DNA of 16,320 nt from Pseudomonadaceae bacterium UBA836 (GTDB lineage: Bacteria; Pseudomonadota; Gammaproteobacteria; Pseudomonadales; Pseudomonadaceae): contig DBHE01000002.1 in NCBI GenBank assembly GCA_002296055.1, positions 1 to 16,320 on the forward strand, written 5' to 3'. The notes beneath the pieces are model-generated. The model searched no databases and was not told where the DNA came from. It saw only the letters and a list, made by a program, of their open reading frames with translations. Positions 7,202 through 13,798 of the stretch are shown piece by piece. A program made the position numbers and the translations under genes. The stretch's first letter is position 1. The number at the start of each line of letters is the position of its first letter.

Positions 7202-7304
7202 GCACTGACCAATTGCCCCGGCCCGCGTCAGCCCCCTTAGACTCCTGCCAGCCAAGACTGCGGCTTCGGGTGCGGCATTTAAGCCATTGCGCCGGGGCCA
7301 GTGC
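7202..7304 (+). other. Folded 5' leader element upstream of cytochrome c4
   Basis: Two distant segments pair: GCACTG (7202-7207) with CAGTGC (7299-7304), and just inside them CCCCGGC (7216-7222) with GCCGGGG (7291-7297). Together they close a domain of about 100 nt. A smaller stem GGCTT/AAGCC (7262-7266 with 7281-7285) is possible within it. The domain starts about 10 nt after the predicted transcription start. No known riboswitch class is recognised and no poly-U terminator follows. Confidence 0.45.
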
Positions 7305-7313
7305 GCCGCTAGC

Positions 7314-7424
7314 ATGAGCACAAAATCAAGGCAGCCTGCGCTGGATAACGCGGTCAACAAGGCCGGACAGCAGGCAAGGCCAACACGTTTTCTTTTAGCC
7401 GTTATTGGATTAGCCGATGAATAA
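7314..7424 (+). CDS. Possible 36-residue upstream ORF overlapping the cytochrome c4 start
   Basis: An ATG at 7314 opens a 36-codon frame (MSTKSRQPALDNAV..., ending ...FLLAVIGLADE) whose TAA at 7422-7424 overlaps the first codons of cytochrome c4 (ATG at 7417) in another frame. The peptide is basic in the first half and hydrophobic near the end. There is no good Shine-Dalgarno sequence before it. The stop-start overlap is the arrangement used for translational coupling, but the ORF may be chance. Nothing else about the peptide is recognisable. Confidence 0.25.
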   Translation: MSTKSRQPALDNAVNKAGQQARPTRFLLAVIGLADE

Positions 7425-8025
7425 ATTACTCGTTAGTCTGCTGCTGACCCTGGGTGTCGCCACGGGCGCGCATGCTCTGGAAGGCAACGCAGAAGCCGGT
7501 CAAGGCAAGGTCGCCGTTTGTGGCGCCTGCCACGGCGCGGACGGCAACAGCCCGGCCCCCAACTTCCCGAAGCTGGCTGGCCAAGGTGAACAGTATCTGC
7601 TCAAGCAGCTGACTGACATCAAGGAAGGCCGCCGCACCGTTATTGAAATGACTGGCATGCTGGATGGACTGAACGAGCAGGACATGGCTGATATCGCCGC
7701 CTACTTCGCCTCCCAAAGCATGACTCTGGGCGCTGCTGACCCGGCCCTGGCCGAGCGCGGCGAAGCCATCTTCCGCGGCGGCAACCTGGAAACAGGCCTG
7801 CCAGCCTGCACCGGCTGCCATTCCCCGACCGGCAAGGGCAACCCGCCTGCCTCCTATCCGCGCCTGGCTGGCCAGCATGCCACCTATACTGCCAAGCAGC
7901 TGACCGACTTCCGCGAGGGCAACCGCACCAACGACGGTGAAGCCGCAATCATGCAGACCGTGTCCAGCCGCCTGAGCAACAAGGATATCGAAGCGGTTTC
8001 CGCCTATATCCAAGGCCTGCGTTAA
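7417..8025 (+). CDS. cc4: Cytochrome c4, di-haem
   Basis: Periplasmic, membrane-associated di-haem cytochrome c that passes electrons from the bc1 complex to terminal oxidases such as cbb3. The 202-residue precursor has a Sec signal peptide cut near AHA-LEGN (residue 20). It then has two homologous class I cytochrome c domains, with CGACH at 35-39 and CTGCH at 131-135. Likely axial methionines lie in IEMTGML (78 or 81) and AIMQTV (179). The PKLAGQ...YLLKQL and PRLAGQ...YTAKQL repeats show the internal duplication. GGA lies 7 nt before the ATG. The gene is preceded by a long structured leader and closed by a perfect terminator, so it looks monocistronic. Confidence 0.96.
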   Translation: MNKLLVSLLLTLGVATGAHALEGNAEAGQGKVAVCGACHGADGNSPAPNFPKLAGQGEQYLLKQLTDIKEGRRTVIEMTGMLDGLNEQDMADIAAYFASQSMTLGAADPALAERGEAIFRGGNLETGLPACTGCHSPTGKGNPPASYPRLAGQHATYTAKQLTDFREGNRTNDGEAAIMQTVSSRLSNKDIEAVSAYIQGLR

Positions 8026-8042
8026 GCGTAAGGGCTTGTAAC

Positions 8043-8073
8043 AAAAAAGGGCGGCCATTGGCCGCCCTTTTTT
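8043..8073. terminator. Bidirectional intrinsic terminator after cytochrome c4
   Basis: A perfect 14-bp inverted repeat, AAAAAAGGGCGGCC (8043-8056) and its complement (8060-8073), surrounds an ATT loop. Six T residues end it on either strand. Confidence 0.95.
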
Positions 8074-8103
8074 ATGCCCGCAGGTTTGTGTCTGGTAATC
8101 GCG

Positions 8104-8130
8104 GAATCTTTGCTCTACTGTCGGGTCTCA
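8104..8130 (+). promoter_or_regulatory. Weak AlgU-like promoter candidate for dsbA
   Basis: GAATCT (8104-8109), a 16-nt spacer and TCTCA (8126-8130) resemble GAACTT-N16/17-TCTGA (4/6 and 4/5 matches). They would give a leader of about 25 nt. From memory, DsbA is induced in mucoid, AlgT-active P. aeruginosa, which makes the site plausible, but the match is imperfect. Confidence 0.35.
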
Positions 8131-8161
8131 CATCCGTCATATCCCGTTTTTGGAGTCTTAC

Positions 8162-8800
8162 ATGCGTGCGTTGTTCAGCGTTGCCCTGATCTGGCTGCTC
8201 GGCAGCTTTGCCCTGGCCCAGGCCCAGCAGGTCCAATACCAAGCTGGAGTACACTACGTCGTGCTGCCAACGCCGGCCGCAACCGCCGACCCGGACAAAA
8301 TCGAAGTAGCAGAGCTGTTCTGGTACGGCTGCCCGCATTGCTACACCCTGAACCCGCTCGTCACCGAGTGGAGCAAGACCCTGCCTGACGACGTCAATTT
8401 CCGCCCAGTGCCGGCGATGTTCGGCGGCGCCTGGAACACCCACGGTCAGCTGTTCTACACCCTGGACAGCCTGGGCAAACTGGACGAGACCCACGACGCC
8501 GTTTTCAACGCTATCCACAAGCAAAACAACCGTCTGGCCGATGAAGACGCCATGATCGACTTCCTCGAAGACTACGGCATCACGGAAGACGAATTCCGCA
8601 AGGCATGGAGCTCCTTCGGCGTGAAGAGCCGTATTGATCAGGCCACCCGACTGGCCCGCTCCTACCGCGCCACCGGCGTGCCCTGCCTGATTATCAACGG
8701 CAAATACCGTATCGAAGGTCAGATGGCCGGCAGCTATGAAAATATGCTGAAAATTGCCGAGTACCTGATCGAGCAGGAACGCCAGGCAACACAGGGCTGA
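8162..8800 (+). CDS. dsbA: Thiol:disulfide interchange protein DsbA
   Basis: Periplasmic oxidase that introduces disulfide bonds into secreted proteins and is re-oxidised by DsbB. The 212-residue precursor has a Sec signal peptide (MRALFSVALIWLLGSFALA, cut near residue 19-21). The thioredoxin fold carries the active site FWYGCPHCY with Cys57 and Cys60, and the helical insertion contains FGGAWNTHGQLFYTL. The cis-proline loop reads TGVPCLIINGKY (Pro174), so a third cysteine, Cys175, follows the cis-proline where other DsbAs I recall have Thr or Ala. The ATG at 8162 is chosen because GGAG (8152-8155) sits 6 nt upstream; a TTG at 8150 would start before that site. The EEP gene follows after 3 nt. 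Confidence 0.96.
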   Translation: MRALFSVALIWLLGSFALAQAQQVQYQAGVHYVVLPTPAATADPDKIEVAELFWYGCPHCYTLNPLVTEWSKTLPDDVNFRPVPAMFGGAWNTHGQLFYTLDSLGKLDETHDAVFNAIHKQNNRLADEDAMIDFLEDYGITEDEFRKAWSSFGVKSRIDQATRLARSYRATGVPCLIINGKYRIEGQMAGSYENMLKIAEYLIEQERQATQG

Positions 8801-8803
8801 TCC

Positions 8804-9691
8804 ATGCTGTCGGTCGGCAACATCAACAGTCGCCGCACCACCCGGGGCCATATGGCGCCGGGGGAGCTGCGTACCAATGAGCTGTGCGCCACCGACCGAC
8901 AGCCGCTACCCGATGTACTGCGCCTGCTGAGTTTCAATATCCAGGTAGGCATCAATACCCAGCGCTATCACCACTATCTGACCCGCAGCTGGCAGCACCT
9001 GTTGCCGCACGCCGGGCGCCAACAGCAGTTGGGACGCGTGGCGCAATTGCTCAACGAGTTTGACCTGGTTGCCCTGCAAGAGGTTGACGGCGGCAGCCTG
9101 CGTTCCGGCTTCGTCAACCAGGTTGAGCATCTCGCCCGCGAAAGTGGCTTTCCGTACTGGTATCAGCAACTCAACCGCAACCTCGGGCGCTTCGCTCAGC
9201 ACTCCAACGGCCTGCTCAGCCGCTTTGCCCCTGACCTGCTTGAAGACCACAAGCTGCCGGGCATCCTGCCTGGGCGCGGTGCCATCCTGACCCAATTCGG
9301 CCAGGGCGAAGACTCACTACTGGTGGTCATGATGCATCTCGCGCTGAGTACCAAGGGGCGGGCAAACCAGCTGGCCTACGTACGCGAGCGCATAGCCGAC
9401 CATCGCCATGTGGTACTGATGGGTGACATGAACACCCACGCCGAAGACCTGCTAGAGCACTCTCCACTCAAAGGCGCCAACCTGCAGGCACCCGACCTGC
9501 CCGGCACCTATCCCAGCTGGCGCCCAGCGCGTGTGCTGGACCATATCCTGATCAGCCCCAGCCTGGATATCGACCGGGTAGACGTGCTGCCGCAAGCCAT
9601 CTCGGACCACCTGCCAGTGGCCATGCATATCAAGCTGCCAGCCAGCCTGTGTCAGGATCCGACATCCTCCGATCTGACCCCCTCAAGCTAG
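8804..9691 (+). CDS. Endonuclease/exonuclease/phosphatase (EEP) family hydrolase
   Basis: Divalent-metal phosphodiesterase/phosphatase of the DNase I-like EEP superfamily; the substrate is unknown and could be DNA, RNA, a lipid or another phosphoester. The motifs are complete in 295 residues: LLSFNIQVG (Asn45), VALQEVDGG (Glu93), the catalytic histidine region MMHLALS (His178), LMGDMN (Asp208, Asn210), and VLDHILIS and ISDHLPV with Asp268 and His269. There is no signal peptide. The ATG lies 3 nt after the dsbA stop with AGGG 7 nt before it, so the two genes are probably co-transcribed and coupled. The same dsbA-EEP-dgcP order is known in P. aeruginosa. The first 35 residues are not part of the fold, so a later start is possible. 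Confidence 0.9.
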   Translation: MLSVGNINSRRTTRGHMAPGELRTNELCATDRQPLPDVLRLLSFNIQVGINTQRYHHYLTRSWQHLLPHAGRQQQLGRVAQLLNEFDLVALQEVDGGSLRSGFVNQVEHLARESGFPYWYQQLNRNLGRFAQHSNGLLSRFAPDLLEDHKLPGILPGRGAILTQFGQGEDSLLVVMMHLALSTKGRANQLAYVRERIADHRHVVLMGDMNTHAEDLLEHSPLKGANLQAPDLPGTYPSWRPARVLDHILISPSLDIDRVDVLPQAISDHLPVAMHIKLPASLCQDPTSSDLTPSS

Positions 9692-9772
9692 GCTCCAAAA
9701 GCGGAACAACGCCAGTTGATCGTCTGGGCTGCAACGAGCACTTTCCAGACTAGCCAGCCAGCCCGCATACCC

Positions 9773-9778
9773 TATAAT
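9773..9778 (+). promoter_or_regulatory. -10 element candidate for dgcP
   Basis: A perfect TATAAT lies 28 bp before the dgcP start codon in the 114-bp gap after the EEP gene. The -35 region (about 9750-9756) is poor, so an activator or another arrangement may be needed. A ribosome site GGAG (9797-9800) lies 5 nt before the ATG. Confidence 0.4.
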
Positions 9779-9805
9779 CTCTGGTAGTTAACCCCCGGAG
9801 TCCCC

Positions 9806-11488
9806 ATGTCGGATACCCAGCCAAGCGCCAATGGCTCTTCCCACTATCTCGAGCCTGACGAGCAGACCGAGCTGCTCAAACGTGGCCTGGTCCGCGTCAG
9901 CATTGCCGCCGCGGGCATCGACCCCTTGCTGGATAAACGACTTAACGAGCTACGCCGTGCGTTACGCGCAGATGCTCCTGTTCACCTGCTTGGCGAGCTG
10001 CTGCCAGACCTGGAGCGCGCCGTCCTCGCCGCCGACCAGAACCGCCAGCAACGCGCCACCGAAACCACCCGGGCACTACAGGAGCTGATTGAACAGCTGC
10101 AGGAATGCGACCCACCAAAAGAGGTAGCCCGCAGCCTGCGAGAGCTTGATCGTCAGCTCAACGAGCTGGCCGATCTGCCGCGCCAGCTGCCGGCCTGGCT
10201 TGCCGAGCTGCAGCGCCTGCAACGCCAGACGCTGCAACAGGAGCAACCATCCAGTGGCGGGCTGTGGTCAAGGTTACTGGGCCGCAAGGAGCGAGCCGAG
10301 CAGGCGGCGGCTCCCGATAGCGAGATCGATGCTGCCGACGACACCCCGTTGGCCAGCGCCCCAGAGCCGGCACCGGAAGCCACTGTCAGCATTGAATCAG
10401 TGCCCAGCGGCAATATCAGCGGCGAAGAGCAGCACTTTTCCCAGCTGGCCGCCCATATCGAATCTATTTTGTTGCGCCTGCTGACCGAGCTGCAGGTGCT
10501 GGAAAGCCAGCAGAACGCCCGTGACCAACTACGCGACCAAGTCAGCAAAGGCCTTAACTGGTACGAGCTGACTGCCGTGCTCGACTCGCTCTGCGAGCTG
10601 GTGCTGGGCGCCCAGCAAAGCCGACAGGCGGATTTCGAGCGCTACCTGCAGCAACTCAACCAGCGGCTCAGCCAGTTCCAGGGCAACCTGGAAGACGCCC
10701 AGAGCAGCTACAGCGGCTCGCTGGACGCAGAGCGCGAGCTAGCCGGCACTATTCGTGGGCAGGTGGAACTGATCAACGACAACGTGCGCGCTGCCGACGA
10801 CCTGAACACCCTGAAGGCAAACGTTGAAACCCGCCTCAACAGCCTGCTGGAAAACATCGACCAGGCCCGCGCCCTGCGCGACCAGCGCGACAACGAAGTC
10901 GCCGAGCGCCTGTCCACCATGGTCGAGCGCATCCAGGTCATGGAGCTGGAAGCGCAAACCTTCCGCCGGCATCTGGAGGAGCAGCGCCAGCAGGCCATGA
11001 TCGACAACCTCACCGGCCTCGCCAATCGCAACGGCCTGCAGCGGCGGATGGACGAAGAGTTTGAACGCTGGCAGCGCTACGGCGGCCGCCTGCTGCTGGT
11101 GGTGCTGGATGTCGACCACTTCAAGTCCATCAATGACCGTTTTGGCCATCTGGCCGGCGACAAGGTGCTGCGGCTGATTGCCCAGCAACTGTCACGCCGC
11201 CTGCGCAAGACCGACTTTATTGGCCGCTTCGGTGGCGAAGAGTTTGTTATTTTGATGCCCGGCATCAGCCCAGAACAAGGCGTGGTGGCGCTGGAAGAAC
11301 TGCGCGAAGGCATCGCCGGTACACCGTTTCACTTCAAGAACGAGCCAGTGCCGGTCACCATCTCCATTGGTTTTACTGAGTTCATGCCCAACGACTCACT
11401 GGACAGCACCTTCGATCGCGCCGACAAGGCGATGTACCAGGCCAAGGAACAGGGCCGCAACAGGGTGGTGCACGCCGCGAATCCATGA
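9806..11488 (+). CDS. dgcP: Diguanylate cyclase with helical N-terminus, DgcP-like
   Basis: Makes cyclic di-GMP from two GTP. The 560-residue protein has no membrane helix. Residues 1-165 are strongly helical and Gln/Leu/Glu rich, then comes an Ala/Pro/Glu-rich linker (about 168-200) and a long coiled coil (about 205-395). The GGDEF domain starts at DNLTGLANR (400) and has the metal-binding DVDHFKSIND near 435 and an active GGEEF signature at 476-480. RKTD at 467-470, five residues before the signature, is an intact inhibitory I-site, so product feedback is expected. Position downstream of dsbA and the EEP gene matches P. aeruginosa DgcP, reported to bind the polar hub FimV. Its stop overlaps the amidase start by 4 nt (ATGA). 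Confidence 0.93.
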   Translation: MSDTQPSANGSSHYLEPDEQTELLKRGLVRVSIAAAGIDPLLDKRLNELRRALRADAPVHLLGELLPDLERAVLAADQNRQQRATETTRALQELIEQLQECDPPKEVARSLRELDRQLNELADLPRQLPAWLAELQRLQRQTLQQEQPSSGGLWSRLLGRKERAEQAAAPDSEIDAADDTPLASAPEPAPEATVSIESVPSGNISGEEQHFSQLAAHIESILLRLLTELQVLESQQNARDQLRDQVSKGLNWYELTAVLDSLCELVLGAQQSRQADFERYLQQLNQRLSQFQGNLEDAQSSYSGSLDAERELAGTIRGQVELINDNVRAADDLNTLKANVETRLNSLLENIDQARALRDQRDNEVAERLSTMVERIQVMELEAQTFRRHLEEQRQQAMIDNLTGLANRNGLQRRMDEEFERWQRYGGRLLLVVLDVDHFKSINDRFGHLAGDKVLRLIAQQLSRRLRKTDFIGRFGGEEFVILMPGISPEQGVVALEELREGIAGTPFHFKNEPVPVTISIGFTEFMPNDSLDSTFDRADKAMYQAKEQGRNRVVHAANP

Positions 11489-12372
11489 GTGTGCTGATCC
11501 GATACCGCCTGTTTCTGGCCGCCCTGCCAGCCTTGCTGCTCGCAGGCTGCAGCGCTACCCCCAGCATCGACACCCGCTACCAGGCCAAAAGCCAGGACAG
11601 CCGGGTGCAGTACGTGGTGCTGCATTACACCTCGTCCGGTTTCGAGCGCTCACTCTTCACCCTGACCCAGCGCGATGTCAGCAGTCATTACCTGATCAGC
11701 GACGGTGAGCCGGTAATCTATCAGCTGGTGGATGAAAACCGCCGCGCCTGGCATGCCGGCGACAGCAGCTGGCAGGGTCGCACCTGGCTGAATGCCAGCT
11801 CGATCGGCATCGAGCTGGTACAACCCGGCTACACCGATACCGCAACCTGCCGCCAGTGGCACCCCTGGCAGCAGGCGCAGATCGATGCGTTGATAGGCCT
11901 GCTCAAGGACATCCAGCAGCGCCACCAGCTGCCACCGGACGCCTTCATCGGCCATAGCGACGTCGCGCCACAGCGCAAGGTCGACCCGGGCCCGCTGTTT
12001 CCGTGGGCGCAACTGGAAGCGGCTGGCCTGGCCACCCGCGTTGATCCGCAGCGCACCGATGTCATGCGCCACTGGCTGATGGGCCGCACGCCTTCGGTCG
12101 CCTGGTTCCAACAAGGCCTGCAACGCTGGGGCTACGCCGTACCGACCCACGGCAGCCTGGATGACGCTACACGCAACGTGATCGCCGCCTTCCAGATGCG
12201 CTTTCGCCAGGCGCGCTTTGACGGCCTGCCCGATAGCGAGACCGCCGCACTGCTAGCCGCACTGGTACCGGAGCAGGGCAGCGCACTGCTCAATGACCCG
12301 GCACCCAAGTGGTACCAGCCGGATCAGGCTCAGCTCAGCCCGCGCCTGCCACCCTGCGTCGCGGCGGACTAA
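11485..12372 (+). CDS. ampDh2: Lipoprotein N-acetylmuramoyl-L-alanine amidase, AmpDh2/AmiD type
   Basis: Zinc amidase of the Amidase_2 family that removes stem peptides from N-acetylmuramic acid in periplasmic or recycled peptidoglycan. The 295-residue precursor has a lipoprotein signal with lipobox LLAGC (Cys22). Ser at +2 predicts outer-membrane sorting. Zinc ligands appear as His47 (VVLHYTS), His157 (IGHSDVAP) and Asp167 (KVDPGPLFPW), with the catalytic-type Glu110 in IGIEL. A C-terminal helical peptidoglycan-binding region follows (about 200-255, with LDDATRNVIAAFQMRFR). These features fit P. aeruginosa AmpDh2 and E. coli AmiD, not cytosolic AmpD. Translation is probably coupled to dgcP through the ATGA overlap. 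Confidence 0.93.
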   Translation: MSVLIRYRLFLAALPALLLAGCSATPSIDTRYQAKSQDSRVQYVVLHYTSSGFERSLFTLTQRDVSSHYLISDGEPVIYQLVDENRRAWHAGDSSWQGRTWLNASSIGIELVQPGYTDTATCRQWHPWQQAQIDALIGLLKDIQQRHQLPPDAFIGHSDVAPQRKVDPGPLFPWAQLEAAGLATRVDPQRTDVMRHWLMGRTPSVAWFQQGLQRWGYAVPTHGSLDDATRNVIAAFQMRFRQARFDGLPDSETAALLAALVPEQGSALLNDPAPKWYQPDQAQLSPRLPPCVAAD

Positions 12373-12378
12373 TCAGGC

Positions 12379-13608
12379 ATGCTGAACTGGATCTGGCTCG
12401 GCTTCTTCATCAGCGCCTTTGCCGCAGCACTCTGGCAGTGGCTGGGGCTGGGCGATGCCGAAGTGTTCAGCCGCCTGGTTACCGCGCTGTTCGACATGGC
12501 ACGACTGAGCGTGGACATCATTCTGGTGTTGGTCGGCACCATGACCCTGTGGCTGGGCTTTCTCAACATTGCCGAAAAAGCCGGACTGATCAACCAACTG
12601 GCACGCCTGCTCACGCCGCTGTTTCGCCGCCTGATGCCAGAGGTGCCAGCAGGCCACCCGGCGCTGGGGCACATCACCATGAACTTTGCCGCCAACGTGC
12701 TCGGCCTGGACAACGCCGCCACGCCCATCGGCATCAAGGCCATGCACTCACTGCAGAGCCTCAACCCGAGCAAGGATACCGCCAGCAACGCGCAGATCCT
12801 GTTCATGGTGCTCAATACCTCGTCGCTGACCCTGCTGCCGATCACCATCTTCATGTACCGCGCGCAGCAGGGCGCCAGCGACCCGACCGAGGTGTTCCTG
12901 CCGATTCTGCTAGCCACCAGCGCATCCAGTCTGGTTGGCCTGCTGAGCGTTGCGCTGATTCAGCGCCTGCGGCTCTGGGACCCGGTTGTGCTTGCGTATC
13001 TGGCAGGCGGCGCCGTCGCCCTCGGGCTGCTGCTAACCACCCTGGCTGGCCTGTCGGCCGAGGCGCTGGCAGCCACCTCCACACTGGTCGGCAACCTGAC
13101 CTTGTTCGGTATCGTCATCGCCTTTTTGCTGATCGCCGCGCTGCGCAAGGTGAACGTCTACGACAGCTTTATCGAAGGCGCCAAACAGGGCTTTGAGGTC
13201 ACCATCTCGCTGCTGCCCTTTCTGGTCGCCATGCTGGTTGCCGTCGGCGTACTGCGCGCCAGCGGTGTGCTCGACGCCCTGCTCGACGGCATTCGCTGGC
13301 TGATCGAAGGACTGGGCTGGGACACCCGTTTTATCGACGCCCTGCCAACCGCCTTCATCAAACCCCTGTCGGGCAGTGGCTCGCGCGCCATGATGATCGA
13401 AACCATGGATACCTTCGGCGTCGACAGCTTCCCCGCCCAGCTGGCCGCCACCTTTCAGGGCAGCACCGAAACCACCTTCTACGTGCTCGCCGTCTACTTC
13501 GGCGCCATCGGCATCAGCCGCGTGCGCCACGCGCTGGGCTGCGCGCTGCTGGCTGATCTGGCCGGCATGCTCACCGCCATCGGCGTTTGCTATTGGTTTT
13601 TTGGCTGA
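12379..13608 (+). CDS. Nucleoside-recognition (Gate) domain membrane protein, SpmA-SpmB fusion type
   Basis: Polytopic inner-membrane protein of 409 residues with two Gate/nucleoside-recognition halves. The first half carries MNFAANVLGLDNAATPIGIK (from residue 101), as in spore maturation protein SpmA. The second carries SGSGSRAMMIETM (about 331-343) and FQGSTETTFYVLAVYFGAIG, as in SpmB. About ten hydrophobic segments are visible. In sporulating Firmicutes SpmA and SpmB are separate proteins needed for spore core dehydration. Here they are fused in a presumed non-sporulator, and the transported substrate, if any, is unknown. It starts 6 nt after the amidase stop, so it is part of the dgcP-amidase operon. 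The ATG has only a weak ribosome site (GGA 10 nt upstream). Confidence 0.9.
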   Translation: MLNWIWLGFFISAFAAALWQWLGLGDAEVFSRLVTALFDMARLSVDIILVLVGTMTLWLGFLNIAEKAGLINQLARLLTPLFRRLMPEVPAGHPALGHITMNFAANVLGLDNAATPIGIKAMHSLQSLNPSKDTASNAQILFMVLNTSSLTLLPITIFMYRAQQGASDPTEVFLPILLATSASSLVGLLSVALIQRLRLWDPVVLAYLAGGAVALGLLLTTLAGLSAEALAATSTLVGNLTLFGIVIAFLLIAALRKVNVYDSFIEGAKQGFEVTISLLPFLVAMLVAVGVLRASGVLDALLDGIRWLIEGLGWDTRFIDALPTAFIKPLSGSGSRAMMIETMDTFGVDSFPAQLAATFQGSTETTFYVLAVYFGAIGISRVRHALGCALLADLAGMLTAIGVCYWFFG

Positions 13609-13692
13609 CAGCAGCTGCAAGCTTAATCAGGGTGCGCTCGGTCGCAGAACCAGCAACTGTTTTCTGCTCACTTTTATTGCCACCTGTTGCTG

Positions 13693-13735
13693 CAAGTAAA
13701 ACCCGCACGACTCAACGCCACACGGGTTTTACTTG
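13693..13735. terminator. Bidirectional terminator after the dgcP operon
   Basis: A perfect 13-bp inverted repeat, CAAGTAAAACCCG (13693-13705) with CGGGTTTTACTTG (13723-13735), has a 17-nt loop. The stem carries TTTT after the GC part on both strands. It would close the dgcP-amidase-Spm transcription unit. Confidence 0.7.
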
Positions 13736-13762
13736 AAGCTTGAAGCTTGAGGCTTGAAGCTG
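13735..13762 (+). repeat. Four tandem heptamers (GAAGCTT type)
   Basis: GAAGCTT, GAAGCTT, GAGGCTT and GAAGCTG lie head to tail. They are the same family as the units after polA (6182-6227). A TTG within them (13754) could be mistaken for the start of the next gene. Confidence 0.75.
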
Positions 13763-13798
13763 TCAGTTCCCGCTGACCTGACCCGCAGAGAGATCCGC

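Larger units (their letters stand above)
13605..13766. repeat. 162-bp structured intergenic element with terminal inverted repeats
   Basis: The outer ends are CTGACAGC (13605-13612) and its complement GCTGTCAG (13759-13766), each with an AAGCTT nearby. Inside, two hairpins sit back to back: CAGCAAC/GTTGCTG (13651-13657 with 13686-13692) and the 13-bp pair at 13693-13735. A run of heptamers follows at 13735-13762. The left end includes the stop codon of the preceding gene. It could be a MITE-like insertion, a REP doublet or a non-coding RNA. Confidence 0.5.

Noticed and set aside
6676..7317. 213-codon plus-strand frame across engB and the c4 leader
   Set aside because: Most of it is antisense to the GTPase motifs of engB. 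The end in the leader is a chance extension.
8150..8161. TTG start for dsbA
   Set aside because: It would begin before the GGAG ribosome site. The ATG at 8162 gives a normal signal peptide.
12309..13196. 295-codon plus-strand frame overlapping the amidase and Spm-like genes
   Set aside because: It is out of frame with two well-supported genes, and its Arg/Pro/His-rich translation has no domain.
13754..13798. TTG start for the RNase J-like gene
   Set aside because: It lies inside the heptamer repeat. The ATG at 13799 has a purine-rich ribosome site and begins the conserved region.
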